Assembly: GCF_032884065.1 (NCBI RefSeq)
Contig: NC_088881.1
Coordinates: 2,228,001 to 2,292,000, forward strand
Length of the DNA: 64,000 bases
DNA from: Artemia franciscana
Lineage: Eukaryota > Arthropoda > Branchiopoda > Anostraca > Artemiidae
Direction of reading: 5' to 3'
Positions within the stretch are counted from its first letter, which is position 1, and every line of letters starts with the position of its first letter. Positions 59,801 through 64,000 of this stretch are shown here, one piece after another. The notes below the pieces were generated by a model. That model worked only from the letters and a program-made list of their open reading frames with translations, made no database searches and was not told where the DNA came from. A program made the position numbers and the translations under genes.

Positions 59801-61568
59801 TTATGTCTCTTATTACTGTTTAGAGTATGAAGCTAAAATTGTAAAAATAAACACGTTTTGATAGCTATTAAAATACATCCATTTTTTAACTATGTGTAGT
59901 CCAGTGTTATGAAAAATAATAAAATTTAGCTTGAAAATTTATTTTGTTATGAATAATTTTGTGTCTCTTATTATTATTTTGAGTATGAAGCTAAAATTGT
60001 AAAAATAAATACGTTTTGATAGTTTTTAAAATACATCCATTTTTTAACCGTGCGTAGTCCAGCGTTATAAAAAATAATAAAAAGGGGTACACATACCGAT
60101 ATTGTCCGACCGATATTGTCGGGCTGATATGAGGTTCAGTGTCATTATCGGATATTGGCAGGCAAGTCCTATTGGTTATTGGTCGATATTTTTTTATGCG
60201 CAACTTGTCCAGAAGATGGCACCAGATTTCCTAGGGTAATTTTGCTTGTCCAGTCATTTGGAGTGGAGAATTGAAAAGTGAGACATGGCTTTGTATTGGG
60301 AATGGTGATGTTTTTAAGGTGAAAAGTTACTTTAGGTGTTTGTAGCCTACGTGTTTTGACATATTTGACGTGTATTTGACAATATATGGTATATTCTTTA
60401 TTTCGAGAGGAGGGGGCGATTCTCACACGCTCTCCCACCAAGATTTTAAGAAATGCTAACTTTAGGAAAAGCATATTTGCATGAAAATACCCATCACATT
60501 CTTAACATTTATGGGGTGTCAGTTGTCCTTTACAACACCTCGGTTGTCCTTCCCAAGCATGAAGACAAATTTCAAGAAAACATGATTTTTTTTAAATGGG
60601 TCTTCCATTGCAGTAATACATGATATTTCTTGCGATTCATTTAATAGTTCCTATGTGGTTTCAATAAAGCGCTTTAAAAATTATCATAAAAAGTGGAAAG
60701 AGCGGCGCCAAACCATCCTTTATTTATTGTAATTTGTGCTTGCCTGAAGTTTCAACGTTGCTGTTCACTTTCATGTAAAAAGAAAATTTCTTTTTTTATT
60801 CTAGCCCTTTCTTTCCAAGGATTTTTGATATAGTAGACAGTATACTACTACTAACAACTCACTGCATCACCAAGCCTCCAAGACAACTGCGCACGCTCTT
60901 CTTGCACTCCAATCTATTCAAAGCTTCTTTTACCCCATCTTGTGAATTTTAACTTCCTTTAAGTCCTTCATTATGACCTGTTTTCGCCCCATTGGGGGAC
61001 AACGTGCTTCTCGTTTGGACCCAGATGGATGCCCAAAAAGTAAAATTTTTAATATTCAGTAAAACGTGGTCTAAGCTGTCTTTCATTACCACATTTTTGT
61101 ATAGGTTATTGTTTAATAAACAATATGGCTCTCCCAGGGACGTGCAAAGAGAGTGGCGGGGGGGGTGGCGGGGGCTAAGACTCCCCTACCACCAGAATCC
61201 AGACAGTTCATTCAAATTTTCGGCAACTCTTATTCAAATTGTCAAATAAGATTTTTTTTTGTGACTCGCCACCGAACAAACAAATTCGTCCGTACGTGCC
61301 TGGGCTCTCTGAAAATTCTTCATCTCTATTTTTGGGTCCCATAGTTAATGTTATATTTTGGTGTCATTTGCGAGAATATTACAGGCCTTGTGTTCAAAGA
61401 CTAATTAATGTGTCGACGGTTAAAAACTTTATCTTTCACGTTGAAGAAGGTGACCCCTCCCCCTCCCCTAAAAAGAGACATATTTTTCGATTAGTGGGCA
61501 GTCTACTCAACAATCTTTTTTCTGCAGACTCCGCAGATTCTGATATTTTAAGAAGAGTCAAAAATTAG
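44707..61568 (+). CDS. MSRB1: Selenoprotein methionine-R-sulfoxide reductase B1 (MSRB1/SelR), four exons
   Basis: MsrB1 reduces methionine-R-sulfoxide in proteins, in cytosol and nucleus, using a selenocysteine. Exons join 44707 (or 44776)-44830, 55197-55342, 58749-58863 and 61528-61568. Phases 1, 0, 1 agree and all introns are GT-AG. From the second Met the product is 118 residues (human MSRB1: 116): MSFCAWNSGEKYRDHWEHG, FYACSKCENPLFSSRTKF, AHHSPWPSFTDTVKPDS, then ALKVACGKCGNSLGHEF, DGPGGKSRF-U-IFSHSLKF, ending DILRRVKN. Zinc ligands are Cys23/26 and Cys70/73. Sec93 is encoded by TGA at 58824-58826. Cys4, proposed as resolving residue in mammals, is kept. The reading frame continues past TGA for 25 residues with family-typical IFSxSLKF, and a SECIS follows in the 3' UTR, so TGA is decoded as Sec. 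The upstream ATG would add 23 residues. Confidence 0.94.
45121..45751. mobile_element. Long-TIR MITE (Mutator-like), copy 3, in MSRB1 intron 1
   Basis: Starts GGTAAAATTCAAGTTAATTG, ends AACTAGAATTTTACC, with CCCTCTAGAGGGCCCTGAAA and GGGCCCTCTAGAGGGAGCAG inside. The flanks are AGGATTATT (left) and AGATTATT (right, one base lost). An unoccupied relative of the target lies at about 47210-47260 (GGAGTAATTTAAGGATTATT then TTCTTATTTAACTC), which confirms the insertion point and the 9-bp duplication. Confidence 0.85.
45790..46395. mobile_element. Inverted-repeat element with poly-C/poly-G centre
   Basis: Left arm about 45870-46145 and right arm about 46175-46380 are complementary: GGGTCATGAAATTATTGTTA with AACAATAGTTTCATGACCC, CTCTCTTGCAAAACTACTG with TAGTTTTGCAAGAGAGA, and TATTTGCACATTAGGGGGGT with a C-run then TAATGTGCAAATATA. 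It is a snap-back element within a larger repeated block also seen at 47090-47400. Non-coding. Confidence 0.75.
46430..47060. mobile_element. Snap-back repeat element, intact copy
   Basis: The left arm (AAGTGAACAGGCAACTAGAT, TGAATATAATAATAGCTTTT) and right arm (AAGCAATCATTATATTCAG, ATCTAGTGGTATGTTCACTT) are diverged reverse complements flanking a centre with GTGGTGAAACAGTGGTTTT. A second copy at 47415-49815 is split by the transposon at 47708-49488. Confidence 0.7.
47415..49815. mobile_element. Second copy of the snap-back element, split by an insertion
   Basis: Left part 47415-47707 (AAGTGAACATATTACTAGAT onward) and right part about 49489-49815 (GGTGAAACAGTGGTTTTTAA onward to ATCTAGCAGTATGTTCACTT) correspond to the intact copy at 46430-47060. 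Between them lies the TA-flanked element. Confidence 0.7.
47708..49488. mobile_element. 1.78-kb DNA transposon with 20-bp TIRs, TA target duplication
   Basis: Left terminus GGGTAAAGACACCAATGATT. The right terminus, read inward on the other strand, is GGGTAAAGGCACCAATGATT (19 of 20 identical). TA precedes the left end (47706-47707) and follows the right end (49489-49490). The largest frames (minus 48038-48304; 77 codons at 48857) show no transposase motif, so it is probably nonautonomous. The superfamily is not clear; a TA duplication is compatible with a Tc1/mariner-like relative. Confidence 0.72.
50030..50305 (+). mobile_element. GTA-tailed LINE 3' end fragment
   Basis: Reads RKLYFLANHMWPKKM, then an interrupted GRV-KALNMLY region and LGLGCLMLQ, followed by TTGTTAGCAGTAGTC. 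It matches the C-terminal block of the family at 16.7, 29.1, 32.5 and 60.9 kb. Old and broken by stops. Confidence 0.6.
50797..51424. repeat. Second array of satellite B in MSRB1 intron 1
   Basis: Six to seven units with the same phrases as 18095-23145 (GATAAAAGAAGAAAGTGAAG, GAACAGGTTCAGAAGAGATC, ATCATCTACAGAAGTTTCCA), same strand orientation, about 27 kb away. The boundaries are sharp, at about 50797 (TAGAAGTTTCCATTTAGC) and 51424 (TTTGGCATTC). Confidence 0.93.
51425..52970. other. MSRB1 intron 1, AT-rich, diverged MITE-like phrases only
   Basis: GGTAATATTCTAGTCAATGG (51627) and GGTAAAGTTCTAGTTTAGGG (52254) resemble the left end of the long-TIR MITE family, but the rest is too diverged to delimit copies. 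No exon seen. Confidence 0.4.
52974..53450. mobile_element. Snap-back hairpin element with partly duplicated right arm
   Basis: The arms 52974-53146 and 53170-53337 are near-perfect reverse complements (CAATAGGGAATTTCTCAAGA, ATTAGAATGAATATTTCGGC, AAGGGCTGTCCTCAGCAATA, AAATGAACAGTTTTTCAAAA). The outer part of the right arm is repeated directly at 53346-53411. It ends near GGCAGTGTGGTCTTTG. High arm identity suggests a fairly young copy. Confidence 0.85.
53640..54640. repeat. Degenerate tandem repeat, about 100-120 bp units plus a 400-bp duplication
   Basis: Recurrent phrases: TTTTGACAACCTGGATG, CTGAAAGTTTCAACTT, ACTCTTAGCCTTTCATGAGA, TAGTTTTACACCTTCCTCAA. The block near 54070 recurs near 54471 (about 400 bp later) with few changes, and the shorter unit is visible throughout. 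No coding content. Confidence 0.75.
55197..55342 (+). CDS. MSRB1: MSRB1 exon 2
   Basis: Acceptor TTCTTGACAG and donor GTAAGA bound 146 nt. Completes the split Gly codon, then FYACSKCENPLFSSRTKF, AHHSPWPSFTDTVKPDSL and SKVPDGSPLALK. It holds the first zinc CxxC (CSKC), and the LFSS and SPWPSF motifs typical of MsrB enzymes. Phase 0 at its end. Confidence 0.95.
55440..55768. mobile_element. Snap-back hairpin element just downstream of MSRB1 exon 2
   Basis: The arms 55440-55545 and about 55665-55768 pair (AATATGAAGACGAAAATCGA with CTTGATTTACGTCTTCATAT; ATATTTCGACAAGGACTTCC with GATCCTTGTCGAAATATT; GCCAAGTCGTCCTCAGTGC with GCACTGAGGACGACTTGGC). The inner loop also pairs around TAAAATCTAACATTTTGAAG. 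It starts only about 100 bp after the exon 2 donor. Confidence 0.82.
55800..57220. repeat. Diverged repeat units in MSRB1 intron 2
   Basis: Three copies of a block with CATCATAAGCATGTTCAAAA, ATTCAAAATGTGGAATG and GGTAATGATCTAGCATTGAT lie near 56095-56180, 56365-56460 and 57060-57160. Further shared phrases (CTGGGATGTGGAATTATT, GGTTGCTTTCACACTG) are upstream. Confidence 0.6.
56470..56605 (-). mobile_element. LINE endonuclease N-terminal scrap (minus strand)
   Basis: Reads LRILFLNVRTINPDTQPGHI then EGVVKTLQSYKVGMAVV, matching the start of a LINE EEP endonuclease (NVRTM...TQPGHIE). Only the first 40 residues remain. Confidence 0.6.
57380..57440 (+). mobile_element. LINE scrap
   Basis: Reads TKRKAGHL, stop, MGWN, matching the KRKAGRPRLGWED block of the GTA-tailed LINE. 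A similar remnant (KQQVISEWGGKKS) is at 32370. Too short to delimit well. Confidence 0.35.
57441..58748. other. MSRB1 intron 2 remainder
   Basis: AT-rich, with a short G run near 57632 and a CTGT repeat near 57465. A 119-codon minus-strand frame (57775-58134) has no recognisable domain. No exon supported. Confidence 0.4.
58749..58863 (+). CDS. MSRB1: MSRB1 exon 3, contains the selenocysteine TGA
   Basis: Acceptor TTTTTTTTAG and donor GTAAGT bound 115 nt: VACGKCGNSLGHEFVKDG, PGGKSRF, TGA (58824-58826), IFSHSLKFIPHK and G of a split codon. CGKC is the second zinc CxxC and GHEF a core MsrB motif. The residue at the TGA is Sec or Cys in all active MsrB proteins. Coding similarity continues unbroken on both sides, which excludes a normal stop. 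Confidence 0.96.
59260..59410. repeat. TAATTA low-complexity tract
   Basis: Dense alternation of TAATTATAATTAATTATT-type words, without coding content. Confidence 0.85.
59585..59655. other. Strong stem-loop in MSRB1 intron 3
   Basis: CCTGCACC-GCTCAA-GGTGCAGG forms a perfect 8-bp hairpin. Outer blocks GCATG and GGTG also pair across it, giving a long interrupted stem. It is GC-rich against an AT-rich intron. It lacks the ATGA/GA quartet and is not a SECIS. Confidence 0.6.
59790..60081. repeat. Tandem duplication, period about 159 bp
   Basis: ATGAATAATTTTATGTCTCT through GAGTATGAAGCTAAAATTGT, ACGTTTTGATAG and AAAATACATCCATTTTTTAA occur at about 59790-59920 and again at about 59949-60075 with a few changes. 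Non-coding. Confidence 0.85.
60838..60975 (-). mobile_element. GTA-tailed LINE 3' end fragment (minus strand)
   Basis: Minus strand: after decayed sequence it reads VKEALNRLECKKSVRSCLGG, then GTGATGCAGTGAGTTGTTAG and TAGTAGTAT. It matches the family tail seen four times on the plus strand. Lies in MSRB1 intron 3. Confidence 0.7.
61528..61568 (+). CDS. MSRB1: MSRB1 exon 4 (C-terminus and stop)
   Basis: A strong acceptor (AATCTTTTTTCTGCAG) opens 41 coding nt that complete a GAC codon, then SADSDILRRVKN and TAG (61566-61568). This C-terminal tail is variable across the family, so the assignment rests on acceptor strength, phase and the SECIS 124 nt downstream of the stop. Weaker alternative acceptors (59538, 60809) would give different short tails with no SECIS close behind. 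Confidence 0.8.
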
Positions 61569-61666
61569 AAACGCTTGCAGAGATTATAATGACCTTTTTT
61601 CTTGCAGAGGTCAAACAAGTTTCTGGGGGTGAAGAGTAAATGTTTTTTACCGTAACATAGGCACAG

Positions 61667-61764
61667 ATGAACTGCAACATTAAGTGAGGAGATGAAATGG
61701 GAACACGAAAGCCCCCCGTGGATGTGTTCGCGTTGATTGATTATCGCTTTTAAGTGCAGTTTAT
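61667..61764 (+). promoter_or_regulatory. SECIS element in the MSRB1 3' UTR
   Basis: The selenocysteine insertion element recruits SBP2 and EFsec to recode UGA. Quartet: ATGA at 61692-61695 opposite TGAT at 61734-61737, giving the tandem G-A/A-G pairs plus U-U. Helix II: 61696-61706 pairs with 61724-61734, 10 of 11 positions (one G-G mismatch at 61700/61730). Apical loop GAAAGCCCCCCGTGGAT (61707-61723) has the conserved unpaired AA at its 5' side. Helix I: AACTGCA (61670-61676) pairs perfectly with TGCAGTT (61755-61761), extended by wobble pairs and an inner TTAA pair, with an internal loop below the quartet. It lies about 200 nt past the Sec codon in spliced RNA, within the usual working range. 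Confidence 0.93.
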
Positions 61765-61907
61765 CAATTTTGGATTGTTTGTTATGCTTTAGTATTTTAA
61801 TCTTGTCCCAGTTTTGCATTTGTTCCTTGTTGTTTCTAGCAGATATAAAGGTAGTATTTGAACCAACAAACACGAGCCCATCCTGTTTATCATAGCTGCC
61901 CATAGGT

Positions 61908-62272
61908 TAGTCTTGGAGGACGTTATTTGAAGTGATTTTGTAGGATTCATCCCCTCTCCCCTCCTTTCGTGGCTAATAATGCCACGAAAGGAGGTGGCAA
62001 ACTTATCGGATACAAAATCAACTTGTAATGTTTACAGTTGTAGTTGTAGTGATAGGTCTGGGAGGACGTTAATAAATTTGTTTTAGATGATTCACTGAAT
62101 GCTCAAACGAATGATAGAAATGTGCTGGAAAAGGCCCAGTATCTTCTTAAAAATACCCAAGCAGGAACTGTTGATGCCCTGAGAAATCTGGATAATTGAA
62201 TCTGGATAGTCTTGGAGGACGTTCTTTGAACTGATTTTGTAGGATTCATCCCCTCCCCCCTCCTTTCGTGAA
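61908..62272. repeat. Direct repeat pair of about 62 bp
   Basis: TAGTCTTGGAGGACGTTATT, TGATTTTGTAGGATTCATCC and CCCCTCCTTTCGTG at about 61911-61971 recur at about 62209-62270 with about four changes. A partial third copy (GGGAGGACGTTAATAAATTT) is at about 62060. Confidence 0.85.
61960..61994. other. Perfect 14-bp stem-loop in the MSRB1 3' UTR
   Basis: CCTCCTTTCGTGGC (61960-61973), loop TAATAAT, then the exact complement GCCACGAAAGGAGG (61981-61994). The left half belongs to a 60-bp direct repeat, and only the first copy has the complementary arm. Confidence 0.85.
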
Positions 62273-64000
62273 GGTATGTAGACTGGGAACATCAAAAGAC
62301 TAACTACTTAAGTTCATAATGCGAAATTTGAAAGAGGTCTTCAGTAATAGCTACTCATCATTTTGTGTGTGCTCAAAAGTGTCAATTCATGAAAATGTAA
62401 GGAGGGGGGGGGGGCAAATGTATTTGCCAAAATCTAGTCTGGGGCAATTTTATTGCTCTTATACATTTTTTCAAATACCAAAAAAAAGGTTCTTTCAGTG
62501 AAAATGCCAAAAAAAAGGAATATTTCAAAATATTGAAGGGGAGTCTACGGGGACAAAGTCCTCCACCCCTGTGTGTACTTATTAATGTTTTTGAACCGAA
62601 AACTATTTGCCTTCTAATGCTTCAACATAACTAGTTTTCCTTCTAGCCGGTAATTACACACTAAGGTTACACATAAACTCAACCCTCCAAAATCAAATGA
62701 AATTCTCTCTAAAAAAAATGCTTGGGTTTGTGTTTACTGGTATATACCCTTTATTTTTATTTACCATTATTCGAAACACATTTTCAATTATGTTCCTATT
62801 AAGCTCAGTAAAATTCTAAACAAATAATTTGATAATAATGGTAACTTCAGTCAAACACAACACAGACCTTTAAACCCATTTTCGATACCTTGAAAAACCT
62901 AAATCTCCATTATTCTAAACAGGCTCAGAATAGAATGAAGTTTAACTCATAAGGAGGGTATTGATTCGTTGTTTATTCTTTGGTCGCAAACAAATAAAGT
63001 TAATTATTTCAGTAGAATCTAGTAACATAACAACAATTTCTCAAAAACTGTTTTAGCATTGAACTTATTTCGGTTTTGGATGACCTGGCTACTATTGAAC
63101 AGCTGAAGATCGTATACCACAAATAAAAATTTATTAAAATAAAACACACAATAAAACAAAATAGCCCCCATTTACTTATAATGTATACAGAGCTGTATAC
63201 AGGAGTGTGCCCGATTAACCCTCCCCCCCCTTCCGAAGTGTGTCTGATTCGTTCTCATATTTAAAAAAAGGCGGGTATTTTTATTCCCCCCCCCCCGTAA
63301 AAAGCAAGGTAATTACCTGGCAAGGTATTTAAGCAGTTCATACAGTTAGATCATACTCAAAACCGTTAGATATTTAGGGCTGGAGACGGCATTCCACGAA
63401 ATGATGTTTTTGCCTGCGTCTCCCCCTTCCCGCCTCTTCTGCAGAACAAAAATTCTGAATTTGGCTATATACATGTTAACACAGTACAAAAAAAAAGTTG
63501 GATCTAGGTTGTAGTTGCATATGATGTAATCTCAAGATGCGCTTGAACACCTGGAAAGAAGATAAACTTGATTATACTATCAGAGTAACAACTTATTCAT
63601 ATGGCTGCAATCGATGTCTTGAAAACTTTTCTTCATACTACCATTATGTTGGTGGCGCCATTTTCACTCTAAACTTAGGGGTGTATGTACAAATTTGTTT
63701 AGGGGTGGACGAATCATTCAAATATTAAAAATCAGGCACCTAGCCGGAAATACAACGATACTCCGGGCCCTAAAGCCCAATATACATTATGGCTTTATCG
63801 GGCCGAGTGAAAAAAAAAAACTTTTCGTCCGTTCAATTTAATTTGTCATGAAAAAGCTACTTTACATCCGCCTTATTTGTCTTCTGAGTCTTAGGGCGCC
63901 AATGAAGGCGGGAACTGCCAGAAAAAAAAAGAACACTGGTGAAGTGCCCCCTCGAAGATTTTGAAAAATACTAATTTTTTAGATTTTCATCAAAAGAGAT
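62096..64000. other. Downstream of MSRB1: nothing recognised
   Basis: AT-rich DNA with G/C homopolymer runs (62402, 63222, 63285) and only short open frames (60-67 codons) lacking any recognisable domain. No element termini identified. Confidence 0.45.

Larger units (their letters stand above)
61569..62095 (+). other. MSRB1 3' UTR (inferred)
   Basis: From the stop to shortly after the first AATAAA (62071-62076). It contains the SECIS and a perfect stem-loop at 61960-61994. A TATAAA variant near 61845 could give a shorter 3' end that still includes the SECIS. The exact cleavage site is not visible. Confidence 0.55.

Noticed and set aside
60809-60840. Alternative MSRB1 last exon after TTTATTCTAG at 60808
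   Set aside because: Good acceptor, but the resulting 3' UTR runs into a LINE fragment, and the real SECIS would be nearly 900 nt further on. Not excluded, only less likely.
61585-61635. Another SECIS-like ATGA...TGAA pair at 61590
   Set aside because: Helix II would be mostly U-U mismatches. The element at 61692 is far better.
61565-61903. 112-codon minus-strand frame opposite the MSRB1 3' UTR
   Set aside because: Overlaps the SECIS region, has no recognisable domain and is best read as a shadow of non-coding sequence.

Overview
This is AT-rich animal nuclear DNA with spliced genes, long introns and dense repeats. I infer an arthropod, most likely a crustacean. The main non-LTR retrotransposon family, whose coding tail ends in LRRxGAAVS followed by a (GTA)n tract, resembles what I remember from brine shrimp (Artemia). 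That species guess rests on memory, not on a search.

Two host genes can be read exon by exon, on opposite strands. (1) SRPRB, the beta subunit of the signal recognition particle receptor, lies on the minus strand. Exon 1 is at 29322-29247, exon 2 at 24879-24713, exon 3 at 15802-15663 and exon 4 at 8835-8707. The C-terminal exon or exons lie beyond the left edge. (2) MSRB1, a selenoprotein methionine-R-sulfoxide reductase (SelR/SelX), lies on the plus strand. Its exons are at 44707 (or 44776)-44830, 55197-55342, 58749-58863 and 61528-61568. Exon 3 carries an in-frame TGA at the selenocysteine position (SRF-U-IFS), and the 3' UTR carries a textbook SECIS element at about 61667-61764. Together these form a complete, previously unlabelled Sec-decoding gene that ordinary gene callers would truncate.

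Layout. 1-8037: 110-bp satellite with higher-order repeats. 8.0-29.3 kb: SRPRB, its introns filled with a 4.6-kb element bearing 1.45-kb inverted repeats around a (TA)n tract, a second tandem array (18.1-23.1 kb), LINE pieces and a hAT/LINE chimera. 29.5-44.5 kb: intergenic, holding a 52-bp tandem array, several LINE fragments, a hAT MITE, two Mutator-like MITEs and one orphan exon candidate. 44.5-62.1 kb: MSRB1, whose introns hold nested inverted-repeat elements, a TA-flanked DNA transposon, a second small array of the 18-23 kb satellite, snap-back hairpin elements and LINE scraps. 62.1-64 kb: nothing recognised.

The two genes are functionally unrelated (ER protein targeting; repair of oxidised methionine). 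They share only the neighbourhood and its repeat load. No rRNA, convincing tRNA, CRISPR or LTR/virus-like element was seen.
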